Positions 13,101-24,527 of a stretch of 64,000 nucleotides of DNA are shown piece after piece (the stretch's first letter is position 1; every line of letters starts with the position of its first letter). The DNA lies in NCBI GenBank assembly GCA_958299035.1, contig CATQJL010000223.1, forward strand, positions 5,445,753 through 5,509,752, read 5' to 3'. A program made the position numbers and the translations under genes. The DNA comes from Cylicocyclus nassatus. Taxonomy: Eukaryota; Nematoda; Chromadorea; Rhabditida; Strongylidae. The notes below the pieces were generated by a model. The model made no database searches. It saw only the letters and a list, made by a program, of their open reading frames with translations, and was not told the DNA's origin.

Positions 13101-14311
13101 AATCGAAGTCGCCAATTCTATACATGATTTTTGCGCTTTACTGTGATGCTTCCTTCATAAGTTATTTTGTTTTAAGGTAACATTTGTTTTTTCAATGTTC
13201 ATCAGAAGTCCGATTACACCATTGAAAGAGCTTAAAAAACTGTTGAAAAGTTGTGTACTGGAATCAGCACACCTAAAAACCTTACTACACAAATTTCCAG
13301 ATTTTTTGGAATTTTTCCAAAAAAGGCCTATTCTACATATGGCATGCTGAAAGTTGCATATGCTGAAAGTTTATACCGTTGCCCTACAGTAACGAAAAAA
13401 GGTCGAAAATTCGTTTTATGTTGAAAATGTGAGTTGAACCTCGCTCTACAGAATGGCGCCTCAAGCTCGGCGAAAGACATGAAAGCAAGAATGTTATTGA
13501 CGTTCAAACAGTGTTCACATTTTTTTGGGACACCCTGTACATCACAATATGGCCAAAACTTACAGTCTCTCACTAAAACTCCCTCTTAATGGCGCGTGAT
13601 GCGTTGTGTCACCATGCCACGTTAGAGGCAGTTTTATCAAATTTGATTTCTGAGATTCTTATTGCAATAAACATTTACTAGTTAAAAATTTTGCTTCAAA
13701 AGGTAGATGGTAGGGGCAGCCTTGCCATTATCGCTGGTGGTCTGAAGGTACCGTGTCCGAAAGGGCTGCAAAGATTTGATTTCTGAGATTCTTATTGCAA
13801 TAAACAGTTACTAGTTAAGAATTTTGCTTCAAAAGGTAGATGATAGGGGCAGCCTTGCCATTATCGCTGATGGTCTGAAGGTACCGTGCCCGAAAGGGCT
13901 GCAAAGTACCTTAAGATATCGTCTCTTATCATGATGAAATGATCTTCAAGCTTCCGGCCCGATAACCTCCTCTAACCCTTGCGCTTTGAAAAGCGGTGCT
14001 GCCTGCTTCATCTTCTAGAGCAGTTTTCTCGTCTCAAAACCCATCTTTTGGAACGAGCCAGCCTAACTTTCGCCTAAAGGGGATTGAAATTGACAGTCCT
14101 TTTACTGAAAAACTGGGTCAAGAGTTCTGGATTCGATTGGGGGAACTGGATTCGTCCTAGGGGAAGCCATATGGTTACACTCCATAATTTTGATATTCAG
14201 AAACGTGCTGGCGAGCGGACGTCTTCTTCACGAAACGCCAAACATGCCAGAGCAGAGGAGAATGATGAAGACGATCTTGATAATGATGGCAAGGGCATCA
14301 CATTTGCTTGA
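10139..14311 (+). CDS. Family-A protein A1, tandem paralogue, function unknown
   Basis: Eleven exons join in phase to 437 residues: 10139-10204, 10298-10422, 10471-10711, 11394-11555, 11627-11776, 11852-11956, 12006-12111, 12377-12458, 12510-12623, 12736-12787 and 14201-14311. The start is the ATG giving MVTFVLLEAENHSSLMELIE, chosen because A2 starts identically. Next come a Ser/Thr/Ala-rich acidic stretch (about residues 70-145), a helical middle, and a conserved C-terminal region. That region runs from REHWILPAHPPF through RRYAVRLQ and FALDGLGL to EFWLRLG and EDVRRYVV. The tail KHARAEENDEDDLDND is charged. I do not recognise the family. The coiled-coil exon of A2 (VQQLEATVRKMD) has no counterpart here. 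The last intron (12788-14200) holds a mariner-like element, a tandem duplication and a possible exon relic. Exon 5 (11627) is the least certain. Confidence 0.7.
10975..11265. mobile_element. Inverted-repeat element in A1 intron
   Basis: The left part (CCGAAGGCCCAAAGCCCAAA) is mirrored by a right part rich in GCGCTTTTGGGCTTTTTTGG. It lies wholly in the A1 intron 10712-11393. A similar logic, with different ends, is seen at 15690-15844 in A2. Confidence 0.5.
12851..13537. mobile_element. Mariner-like non-autonomous element with long terminal inverted repeats
   Basis: The ends AAGGTGTCCCAAAAAATGTG and CACATTTTTTTGGGACACCC are inverted copies flanked by TA on both sides. The inverted repeats run on for about 120 bp (both contain the sequence for MSFAELEAPFC when read inward). 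The GGTGTCCCAAAA ends and TA target are typical of Tc1/mariner elements. No intact transposase is present. It lies in the last A1 intron. Confidence 0.75.
13640..13906. repeat. Tandem duplication, two units of ~133 bp
   Basis: The sequence beginning TTTGATTTCTGAGATTCTTA near 13640 recurs near 13773 and runs for a full unit with a few differences (AACATTTACT versus AACAGTTACT; GATGGTAGG versus GATGATAGG). The low divergence suggests a recent duplication. Confidence 0.85.
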
Positions 14312-14698
14312 GATATCTCGCAACATTGTCTTTACTATATACAAATACTCTATGCTGCTGTTGATGTTGTGAATATACAGAGATCTTCATGTTGATATCA
14401 TGTATATGTGGCCTTCGAATTCCAACTAAAAGTTTGATTATAAAACTTCATATCCTAGTGAACTGTGGTGAACTTCATGTTTGTTTACACTTATAGTACT
14501 TGTTATGAATTACTCCTTTTCTTATTTTCTATGTGAAAACCGTGTTGTCGAGCGGTTCAGTGTAGTGTTGTACATTTGGACTAAGGTTCTGAAGGGGTTC
14601 ATGGTTATCGCCGCGAAATTCTTTCCTTCATCCTAATCAGCGGGCAATCCTTCGGGCAAGGTGTGTGGTAGATGATGGTGCATGCATAAAAAACGTGT

Positions 14699-14839
14699 GA
14701 TCGGCTCCCAGATTTGTATATTGGCGGAGCATCGCGAACTTTTGAATCTCCACGCAAGAATATCGCTTTCCGTACTCTTTAGCTATCAACTGCCATTCCT
14801 TGAGGTGCCAGGAGCGTCTGTACGAATCTGGGAGCCGAT
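14699..14839. repeat. Short hairpin-forming inverted repeat
   Basis: ATCGGCTCCCAGATTTGTA at the left pairs with TACGAATCTGGGAGCCGAT at the right with about 100 bp between. It lies between A1 and A2, in a region (14312-15434) where I see no coding exon. Confidence 0.6.
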
Positions 14840-15082
14840 GGTATTTTGTTCTTCTTTGGCAGTCGCTTTTCCGCAGCTACAGTATATCAAACCGCGCTAA
14901 GAGCCCATGTCTGTGCCTCTTTCATCCTAAATTTTTGCTTGGCAGAACGCCAATGCTGTGCGTTCGCTGTGCAAAGCCTTCAACGACGCGGACGCGCTGC
15001 TCCATGTGAGATGTTTCGCTTACCCCAGGTTGAAACAGACTGTATCAGGCATGCGTTCCGCAGGTCATAGGCGCGTAGTAGG

Positions 15083-15242
15083 ATATAGGCCGTCCGCGCA
15101 GGGCGCGGAGAGTGCGCAACGTGTGTATTGCACGTCACTCCTCTTTCCCCGTGCACTCTCGCCGCCTGTTTTTCTCTGCGCTCAACTATCTTCACTGGAC
15201 GCAACAGCGTTGCTCTCCGCGCGCAGCGCGGACGGCCTATAG
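15083..15242. mobile_element. GC-rich palindromic MITE upstream of A2
   Basis: TATAGGCCGTCCGCGCAGGG is mirrored by GCGCAGCGCGGACGGCCTATA. The element is ~160 bp and CpG-rich, about 190 bp before the A2 start codon, so it could overlap promoter sequence. Open frames over it on both strands are by-products of its GC content. Confidence 0.6.
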
Positions 15243-15434
15243 CAGCGACTGTGCAGAGGATGACGCACAAGCAAAGAAAAAGTTGCTTTGCCTTACAGGG
15301 AGGGAAATTATGGCAATTCCATAAAATGTTTATATTTCCCTAGAAAGAGTGAAACGCTGGTTTCAATTTTCTGAAGAATTATGCTCTTAGTTATAAATTC
15401 TGATACAGAGACATATGATTTGCAGAGATTCGCC

Positions 15435-18400
15435 ATGGTTACCTATGTTTTGCTGGAAGCGGAAACCCAATCCACATTGATGGATTTGATACACTACGCT
15501 GTAAGCCGGCGGTTGTTTGTTTTCAGTGATTCTTCTCTATTTATCGTATCTTGTTCTAGACTGCCAAGGCGTTGAAGTTCACCGTCTCAGAAGAGTTACG
15601 CAAGATTTTTCCCTGTAAATGTGCGGAAACCTCTGATTCGCGTGTGGAAATGAGCGGCTCAAGTGCTGACTCACCTGCGATGTAAGTTTGGCCCCAGCGA
15701 GACTTCGCTCAAAAGCGCCCGAGAGCGCTCAAATTTTTCTGACCTCTCTTCACTTTCTTTATCTCTCCTCACACGAGAAAATGAAGAGACATTAGAGAAA
15801 TTTAGGCGCTTTCGGGCGCTTTTGAGCGAAGTCTTGGTGGGGCCTTTGGGAGGCCTACATCACCTGCTTATCATATAGCGAATTTTTTTCCAGCCTTTTC
15901 GAACAAAAATCTGAAATGCCTTCTTCGCATTTTACTTTCCCATCGCTATCAGCTGCACAGCTTTTGGAAGACGCAAATCCGACAAGCACGGTGAAGCAGG
16001 AGTTGGATCGTGCAGCACAAAGCTGGGAGAACGAACCTATGAGGAGCATGGACACAAACCCTGACTCTATGTCATCAGAAATTTCTCTCGAAGAAAGAGT
16101 GAGTAGAGAAGGATGAGACTTGGACACGGAAATAATGCTTTCAGGTGCAACAACTTGAAGCTACCGTGAGAAAGATGGACATCCGTGTCTTGACTTTAGA
16201 ACATGCTTCCCATGTTGGATTGCCCTCAACCAACCACGATGGGGCTCAAGCTAGTAACATTTACGAAAGTAACAGGTGTGAAATTATTGTATAATTTCTG
16301 ACCGAATAAGCATTGAAATAGCTACTTGCAGAAAACGCAAGCACTACATGCCGCTGCCAGAAGCACATCAAGTCGCTTCAACTAGTCAAGCAAAAATGGG
16401 GGAAGACTGCAGCTCATCAGGTATGTTATGGCTGGCGCTATCTTTGTAGTATCAGGTTCACCCGCAGCAAATCAGAATTTAAATTGCTATTGCACGATCA
16501 AATATGACTAGGACTTTCTGACTTTCTGCATATGTGATATATCCTTTGATTCAACTGGAATAGCGGCTAGAATTCGGGACTTCGCGACCTAGTTAAGGCT
16601 AGAAAACGATCAGAGAGCATGTTCGCGAGGGAGACGCAGACTGCGTCGTGGACGCGAGCGGTCGCCTTCCAGCCGACAACCTCGATGAATCAATGCGCAC
16701 TCTTCTCACATTAGTAAATTTTTTGCTTAAAGTAGGTATGTTTGCAGTGCTGAGATTTCGCGGTAGTATTTGCGCATGATGAAATAGCTGCGCCTAAATC
16801 GCACAATACCTTTTAGCCAAAGGTATTTTTATTATAAAAATAAATCGAAAGGAGGCGCACGCTCATTATCGCCTGTGAATAGCCTGTAGCGCGCTGGGAT
16901 CCCACGTCCCCAACCCCTCCACATGTTGTTGTGCAAAGCGAGGCGTGTATTTTACAAGCCTGTAGCCATTTCTACGCGCAAAGATCACCACAAATCCTTG
17001 ACATCGTAATCACACTTTATTGAGCAGAAGATCCTTATAAACTGCGTCATCTCGGTGTGTCCGTTGTTCTCAAGGGATCTGAGATATGCATAATTAGCGT
17101 GCCGACAACACTTGCGCATATCCTCCGTCTCAATGATAGTGTCGCCTAGTCTTGCGGTTACGCCCGCTTAGCTGTCTCGCCTAGGCAAGGGACATACCTC
17201 ACGCGATTTCAGTCGCCACGCGATCTGGCAATTTGCCATATGTCTTCAAATTCAATACTGGAAGACCTCAAATGCACAGCATGTATAACTTTCGTAGGTC
17301 GATAAAATGCCCCCTCTTCCGTTCATTCAGAAACCCCGTAGGATGAATTATAAACATTTGGAGTATTGCCAAATCGCGTTGCGACTGAAATCGCGTGAGG
17401 TATGCCCGAGGCCTTAGACCCTGCGCCGCGTCTGCGACGTATCCATTGGGTAATTTCCAAACTTGAGCGGCGATTCAAGAATGGCGGGAATGGAACACAG
17501 GCAATGCCTAATCAAAAAAAAACTCTGGATCGACTCTGTTGTCTTTTCGAGCTGCGCAAACAGAAAGCAAAGCAGTGCTTAATCGAGAGCTTACATAGAA
17601 ATTTAAAAGAACTTTCAAACTTCTTACTCTAAAAATGATTTATCTAATACTAGCAGTTCAGAAAGAGGAATGCCTATTGATGATGTTGGCGGAATTAGTG
17701 GTTATTCAGTAATGCGTTTCAATCCCCTCAAATGCAGATGAGTGAACGAATGCGTGAACGCACTTTTTTGCTTTTCTAAAGTATTTTCACTTGTTTGTTT
17801 GTCTCATCGAAAATTTCGACTTCCTTGTTTACCGTTTTGGTACCTCTTACCTCTTGTTTTAGCTTTTCGCCTCCTCATCAAACATCTCTCGTTTAAAACT
17901 TTTTCATCCACTGAATTTTCTCAAATATTCATGCTTTTTTAGGAAAATTTGATTCTTTTGCAGTACCGTGTCCACCGCAACGTCTGCAACCAGTGCTAGT
18001 GAGAAATGGTTTTGGTGAAAGGTTGGTTCTCAAATTGAGTAGTTGGCGTACCCGGTTGTATGTATAGAAAGACCATCTGGCAGCGGCGAAACGAGGGGGG
18101 GGGGAGGGAAGGGTTGCAAACGTACCCAGGTGTCCTACATGCGTTAGAAAATTGTGCAAGCGACTTGTTGCTACTTTTCAAAAATTAAAGTAAATTTCGA
18201 AATTTGAAAATGCAGTTCACCACCACTCGTTAAAATCTCTGGGAAACATCTAAAACTTTCTTCTGAAGGCGTGGCTAGCGCTTCCCCGCTCACTCCTTCA
18301 TCCCCTCCCCTCTTTCGAAAATCTTCGCAGACCGCCACTGCTGTTTGTTTGAAAACATCTACAAGCTGCCTTTTTCATTAATGCACACATTTACAGAGTT

Positions 18401-20512
18401 GGAAGCAAGGTGCGGTCTTCTATCAACTACCAAGAGGGCAGAGACGAGGATTCGCATCACACTGAGGTGCGTATCCATTTCACTGGACTGACATGATCGA
18501 CGTGGTAGTTGCTGGGAAAATTAACTGTCTGTCACTGCGCAGGCTATTGCAATGAGGTGTCGGTGGCAGCAGCAGCTCAGGTCCTGCGCGGCCGCTGCGA
18601 TGGAGCCTGCGCTGCGTTCGCAGGCCGTCGTGGAATCATTTTCCCACGCCTGAGCGTGAGAAAGAACTCAGAGTCGAACTTCACAGGTAAAGGCATGGGA
18701 GAATGGTTAGAGAAAAGACGATTACCAAGCGAGGCGGCCACGCGAGACCCGAGCTGCTGCACAGGTTATCGTGAGAACGAGCACGGGAGCAGCTAAAGGG
18801 GGCTTTCGGGTTAGAATCATGGTTTCGCAATGGTTTATTTGCGGAAGGAGAGAGAAAAAAAGAGAAAAGGGAGGAGGAGAGAAGGAGAGAGACGCATCGC
18901 ATGCTAGGTATAGGAAAAGGACCATCTGTCGTTTGTGCTTGGGAGCGTCTGTGCTCGAGAGCTGGTTCGCTATGCTGAATCCGTAAATCCACACGGGAAG
19001 CGCGAAAACGGCGAAAAAGGGCTCTAGCTCGTTGTCAGGAGGGAAAACCCCGAAGTCCCCGCCGATCTGCTAATTAATTACCCTCCTGCGTTAAAGCCCT
19101 TTCTCGCCGTTCTCGCGGTCTCCGCTGGTCGGGTTCAGCTTAGCGAATAGGCGCAGGTGAGCCCAAGCTATCAAAATCGACTTCTTGGCCTGACACTGCC
19201 TTTACACTGCTGGAGTTAAAGGCAGCGTCGTGGCAGAATGATGAGTACTGGAATATTGAAGCGTTGCTGTGGCAGGCCCTCTGACTAATAGCGAAGTCTG
19301 GAGCGAAATAGCTTTGGTGAGCGTGGAATCCACTTTGGAAGTCTTACGGACCCCGTCCCTTCTTTCCGGACCCCGCCCCTTCTTTCCGGAACCCGCCCAC
19401 TTGCATGAATTTTGCTGGTACCTATGAGAACCCCTTTCTGAGACACAAACTGTACATGATTTATACAATCCGAAATTGTTTATAGGACATGCTACTCAAT
19501 AAACTTATGAGTCTGGAGGATGAGCTCATGAGGTTGTCGCAATTCAAAAATCAGCGCTTGTTAGCCGAAGCGATGTTATTGGGAACAATGTTCAAATACG
19601 AGAATCTGAGAAGGGAGCATGTTCTCAACTACGGTCCACCTTTCAAGGTATTGTAACTACCTTGTAAAGCACGCTGATGGTAACCGTTGTACTGCTTGTA
19701 GGTAGTTGATCTGAACGAACTCCTGAGAGGTTACGCAGTTCCGAAAAGAGCACAGCAGAACGTCTCGCTTCAGATCATAGATTTTTGCCGATATTATTTC
19801 AAACAGGTACGCAGTATCTCCAGCAGTATGATAGAAAACTTGTGAAATTCCCAGGCGTGCGCTCCTGATCCATCCGATATATGGAATTACGCGTACCGTC
19901 TTTCAAGAGTTTCACGCAGTTCAACATTGAACGACTTACCAAGTGTTGTTATTGATACAATTGCTGGTAGTCCTCGTTACTGTCTTAGCTTGTCAAGATT
20001 TTAATTGAAAAATCCTTAGATTTCATTTTGGATGCACTAAACCTAGACAGTTGTGTATTGCACGGATCTCGGCTAGCCTTTTTGAGAGACTCGCAAGATA
20101 GGTGCATTTCCCGTGAAATAAGCTTGATGTTTCCCTAAATACGAGTCTTCCAGCTTCTGGCTATCATTGGGTGAGTCTGAAGAAGAGCGCGAAAGAACCT
20201 TTGAGGAGCTCTTGGAGAGGAAATCTTTTTGGACCAACGAGACGAGAACATTGATAGCGCAAGCACTGTGAGAATTTTCTCTGATTAGAAAAATGTATTT
20301 TATATGTTCCACATTTTGCAGCGAGGATATTCGCTATTACCGACTGTATCAAGGAATCCTGATTCCCCCCAAGGTGCGTTTTGCATCCGCTTGCCCTCTA
20401 ATACTACCGTGACTTGCAGAAAAATAAGGATTCCGGTAATGCAGTCGGATACGGTCGCGCGGAGAAATTGAAGATGACAAGTGAAGAATGGAAAAAATTG
20501 AACTTATTTTAA
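15435..20512 (+). CDS. Family-A protein A2, tandem paralogue with coiled coil, function unknown
   Basis: Fourteen exons join in phase to 486 residues: 15435-15500, 15560-15681, 15894-16098, 16145-16275, 16332-16420, 17964-18021, 18397-18466, 19486-19647, 19702-19806, 19855-19966, 20020-20101, 20154-20267, 20322-20373 and 20420-20512. It opens MVTYVLLEAETQSTLMDLIH, like A1. Residues about 132-155 (LEERVQQLEATVRKMDIRVL) look like a coiled coil, followed by a basic RKRKH patch. The C-terminal half is the conserved part: NYGPPF, IWNYAYRLSR, FILDALNL, FWLSLG, EDIRYY. The start ATG follows an acceptor-like TTTGCAG at 15424, so an SL trans-splice or a 5' UTR intron is possible. A polyA signal AATAAA is at 20867. 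The domain layout (short N-terminal motif, coiled coil, helical C-terminus) would suit a nuclear or scaffold protein, but no known domain is recognised. Confidence 0.75.
15690..15844. mobile_element. Palindromic MITE in A2 intron
   Basis: Left end GGCCCCAGCGAGACTTCGCT is mirrored by AGCGAAGTCTTGGTGGGGCC on the right, and the arms continue with CAAAAGCGCCCG against CGGGCGCTTTTG. It fits entirely between A2 exons 2 and 3. Confidence 0.75.
16421..17963. other. Long A2 intron carrying repeat fragments
   Basis: Contains a block near 16549-16690 (TTTGATTCAACTGGAATAGC, then GATCAGAGAGCATGTTCGCG) that is related to blocks at 12296-12340 and 27340-27560. It also has an inverted pair at about 17185-17420 around CTCACGCGATTTCAGTCGC and GCGACTGAAATCGCGTGAGG. 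The ORF at 17402-17632 lies over the second arm and has no recognisable product. Confidence 0.5.
18467..19485. other. A2 intron with hairpin elements
   Basis: A hairpin of about 100 bp near 19005-19110 pairs AACGGCGAAAAAGGGCTCTA with a CGTTAAAGCCCTTTCTCGCCGTT-type arm. A purine-rich run (18840-18900) and repeated TTTCCGGACCCCGCCCCTTC motifs (19345-19400) follow. Open frames on both strands here lie in intron sequence. Confidence 0.5.
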
Positions 20513-20866
20513 GATTCGTGTTTGTTTGCTAATTGCACCATTTCAAACGGTTTCTCATATTTTCAGATCTCTTTATTTTAACCAGTGTTGTAATATGGTA
20601 ACCCTTGGTTTTTCTTTTCATTTTGAGAAGTTTCCCATGAAGTTCGACCAAACACCTTTACGTCAGGTGCCAGAACTTCCCGTTCAACCGGTTAACTCGG
20701 CTCATCTCAATCACTATTGGTCACTTCAATGGATTTGCCAATAGCGAATAAGTGAGGACGAACCGCTTGAACGGCTAAGTCTGGAATCTTTCTACAGAGC
20801 AGCTTTTCCCAGTGTTATTTTTGTCAAACTGTCAGTTACTAATGAAAGAATTGTCATACTCATTTC

Positions 20867-20872
20867 AATAAA
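20867..20872 (+). promoter_or_regulatory. Polyadenylation signal of A2
   Basis: AATAAA 355 bp after the A2 stop, the first good signal on this strand. Confidence 0.4.
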
Positions 20873-22615
20873 TGCTTAGCATTGCGTTCTTTCTATTTCC
20901 ATTGCATGCTTTCCGCAGTGTGAGTAGAGGCGGTTGGGGGGGGGGGGGAGTTGCGAATCTTGGGTACGCAGTGCTGGATTGTATGTATGATGTATTAACA
21001 TGTATCCCATAGTTTGATCTGGGCTGCGACTTCTTAGAGCAGCGCGCATTCGTTTACCGCTGCTTTTTCAATGCTGCGAAACTTCATTTAGGAGATGAAG
21101 AGGGGCGAGCAGCCCCGCAAGTATTTCAATACCAAGTCATCTTTGGCTGCGTCCGCAGTGCCCAGCGAGCTCTTGCAACACCGTGCCGGCGCCGTGCCGG
21201 AACTATATCAATCAATATGGGGCGTGTCCACGTCGATTCTGGCACTGTACTGGCATAGCACCGGCACAGGTACATCTTTGGAACGCCATCCCTGCCGCAG
21301 ATTTTGTTCATCACCTATCGGCCCTTGCAAGCATGTCTGTTCAATTTTTTCGCCAAAGAGCTTAACTGAAAGGACTGCGCTAGAATGCGGCTGAATGAAC
21401 GACAAACCGCCGTTTTAACTTGTTGGAGGGCAGGCACTGCACGAGTCCTTAGACCACTCATCAGAATAGAAGTTGGTATATTTTTGACAAAATAAAATAA
21501 ATTAAAACGAGCGAGCAGTTTCTCAAAGTTAACATTTATGTTACCCGCTAATGTATTGTCTGTCCGCCAGGAATGTTCCCACGTCAGTTCGCTGCCTTTC
21601 GCTCTTCTTGACATGTTAACTTGAGCGAATTCAGGGCATTTTCGTTTCAAACGATCGAAAGGCAGCAAGCTGACATGATCATTTATAAAATCGTGAGGAC
21701 GGATTTGGCTGTGGTCTTTGCGACCATAAAACATGAGACACTCATAAACGGAAAGGCATCACCTCAACTCTCAGCTCACTGGCTTCGAGTGTCTAAATGC
21801 TATCATATGAAAGTTGAAAAACCTGAGCAGAGATGTATACCGAGAAAACGCGATTGCCGGAAGTGCGTGCGTTGGGCGTCGCGCACAGTGACGCCATCGT
21901 CACCATTTTCCGAATGCCCTATACCTACGGGAACATTTTTGGGCGACGAACCATACTTTATGTGCCGATCTCACCGCGGAAATGCAAGAAAAATAATAAG
22001 TCGACAAATTCGCTGTAGGAATGTTAGACTCTTACCTCATATAAATATAATAGATGCTCTGCACGCAGTGTTTCTCAAAAAATGGTCATAAAAATGTTTA
22101 GAGCCTGTTCAACACAGCAGCATTGAAAAGTCTGAAAAATGTTTATTATTTTGTAATTGTTTATTCATATGCACTGCCATCTGGTTACACCTACGCGAAC
22201 AACTGGCACAGGTAGCAGTGCGCAAAGATGCACAATCTGCGTCGGTTGTTCGTGCGGAAGGAGTTTGTTGGTGATGGTGCCCTTCCCGTTCAATGATGGT
22301 CGAAACTGCTGTTGTTGGCCCTATCAAAAAAGTGTTTGCAACGCTTGTCTGGAAATGGTTATCAAATTAAGTTTTATTTGGAACACACATGATAACTCAA
22401 CATGTGCAGGCGACAGGAATTTTATGTAATTACAAAACAAAAATATTACAGTTTATGATGCACACAGCTATGTAAGAATAGAGGAATACACAGTAGCCAC
22501 GGGAATTTAGCGAAAATATAGTACAGAATCTTGATTCGAAAGAGATTTCGGTAAAAAAAAATGGCATTGAGGTTTTAGAGATTTACAATAAATTTACAAT
22601 AAAAACAGATAAAAG
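20873..22615. other. Intergenic tract with dispersed repeat
   Basis: A poly-G run is at 20936-20949. A block at about 21690-21930 (TATCATATGAAAGTTGAAAA, GACGCCATCGTCACCATT) is related to 44840-45070 on the same strand. The 156-residue open frame at 21621-22091 runs over this repeat and is not called a gene. A Cys-rich frame at 22157-22429 is noted but has no recognised fold. Confidence 0.45.
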
Positions 22616-23995
22616 CAGTGTCTAGGCAAAATTTCGTTTTACAGATTTTCACCTATTCGGAGTTTTTTCACCATGAAGAGTCTATATGTGGGCTTTTCAG
22701 CGCATGAAAATGGCGAAAACGAGTTTTTTTCTAAGCTTTCCAGGCCCGCATTCGGTATATTAGGTCATTCCGAAAGTAATTCGCTTTTTTCAAACGGTCG
22801 CCACATGTGATGGAACAAAGATTCCTAAAAGATTTTGGAAGCATTCGATGCACCATTTCATCCTCTTTCTAATGGTTATGGAAAGGCTGCAATGCGGTCA
22901 ACGAGCTTTCAGAAAATAACCAAAATCTGCGGCCTATGCTTTTTGAGATGGTCAAGTTTCACGATTTTTCAAAACTTTCGTATTAATCCTCAAAAGCAGT
23001 TCAAGTAACGGTTCGATAGAGCAGACCTCATAGAATACAATTCACCTTTTTTCTCTTTTTCATAGCTCGCCGTGATTTTTTAAAGGGTTTTTGAACAGAA
23101 CCATCGGATTTCGGCAGGCTCACCTTAGCCCTCACTTTAGCCACAATCGCATTAAACATCATAAATTTTTTGGAATTTGAGACTACCAAGATGGTACTAT
23201 GAGTTAGCATCAATTTTACAAAGCAAGCGAGGGTTTACGGTTTCAAAATATAAAATTTAAGTTTTTCGGGTCCAGCCTGGAGCTCGCTAAAAAAATGAGT
23301 TATGATGCTATTATCCCCGAAAACTAAACGAATCGGAAACGAAAAACATCCGTTAGAAAGAAAAGAGAATGCTGCATCGAATTGTATTCGAGTTGCTCTT
23401 CCGTTGATGTTCTACGAGGATTTAGCTGCCCAAGTATGGAAAACGGCAGCATCAGTTAAAATTCTGTTAAAAATGTATGACAAGCTATGGAAAAGAGAAA
23501 AAAATAATACTGTATTTTATAAGGTTTACTCTATCCAATCGTTACTTGAGCTCTTTCTGAAGATTGATATGAAAATTTTAAAAAATCGTGAAACTTGACC
23601 ATCTCAAAAAGCATAGGTTTTAGGTTTTGGTTATTTTCTGAAAGCTCATTGACTATGCTGCAACACTTTCACAGCCATTAGAAAGAGAATGAAATGCTGC
23701 ATCGAATGCTTCCAAGATCTCTTAGAAATCTTTGTTCCATTAAATGTGACGCCCGTTTGAAAAAAGCGAAATTACTTTCGGAATGACCTAATAGATACGC
23801 CGGAAGTCTTTCGCGTCCCGCCTCCCTCGTTCCGGACCTCGCCCCTTACTCGTTTTCTCCACTGATTGCGGACCTGGAAAGTTTCGGAATAAGCTCGTTT
23901 TCGCCATTTTCAAGCGCTGAAAACCCACATAGGATTTCTCATGGCGAAAAGGCTCCGAATAAAAAACTGGAAAACGAAATTTTGCCGAAACACTG
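22616..23995. mobile_element. Palindromic element with a mariner-like element nested at its centre
   Basis: The outer ends are CAGTGTCTAGGCAAAATTTC and an inverted counterpart ending TTTTGCCGAAACACTG, and the outer arms keep pairing (GCGAAAACGAG against CTCGTTTTCGC). Inside, 22760-23792 is flanked by TA and has ends TTAGGTCATTCCGAAAGTAA and TTACTTTCGGAATGACCTAA. Its arms of over 200 bp also pair with each other (CATCTCAAAAAGC against GCTTTTTGAGATG). No intact transposase frame is seen. Confidence 0.8.
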
Positions 23996-24079
23996 CCTTT
24001 AAATTCAACAGTCTCTACAAGGGGCTATACCGCATGAGTGTCTAGCTCAGTCACTCACAGAGGTTTATGCAGTGATAGT

Positions 24080-24527
24080 GGGTTTCCTAGGGGAAAGTGG
24101 TTTTAATCTGCGCCTCGATAACAAAATAATCACTTTCCAATGCAGATTATTTGGAACTGCATTGCCATATCGTTGTTTCCATGATTATTTCATTCGAGTT
24201 CAACGAGCGGCAATACATACTTTTTCTCGTCGGTTACACCAGAATTTAGGGTAATAATATTTGAGTACAATTATTGTGAATGATTTTTTTCAGATCAGCC
24301 TTGGTCGACACCTCAAACGACATGTGCACAAAAACACAAGCTTGAAGAAGTCCCCGGGGTCAGGCGCCTGACAAGAAGACGTTGTTGTGCTTGTTACAAA
24401 AATCTAACTCGGCTTTATGGAAGTGCATTTGCCAGGTGTCGTACGAAATTAGTTAATACACGCTGTGGTGAGTGTGGAAGTTTCTACTGTTTGGAATGTT
24501 TTCAAAATATCCACGTCCATTGTTGAC
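24080..24527 (+). pseudogene. piggyBac-type C-terminal Cys-rich fragment (tentative)
   Basis: An exon from about 24296 to the stop at 24525-24527 encodes RRRCCACYKNLTRLYGSAF, then a CGECGSFYCLECFQNIH ending. The spacing of C-x-x-C pairs with a final Cys/His group resembles the zinc-binding C-terminal domain of piggyBac-family transposases. An upstream open frame (24080-24249) reads FGTALPYRCFHDYFIRVQ and ends at a plausible donor GGGTAATA, so the two may be spliced. The catalytic core is not seen, so this is a fragment or a domesticated remnant. It lies just outside the palindrome ending at 23995. Family assignment is inference from the Cys pattern only. Confidence 0.4.

Noticed and set aside
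18509..18994. ORFs on both strands between A2 exons 7 and 8
   Set aside because: Skipping this stretch joins exon 7 to the exon at 19486 in phase, giving continuous family-A sequence; including it adds a stop.
21621..22091. 156-residue plus-strand ORF
   Set aside because: Its middle is a dispersed repeat also present at 44840-45070, where the frame is not kept.
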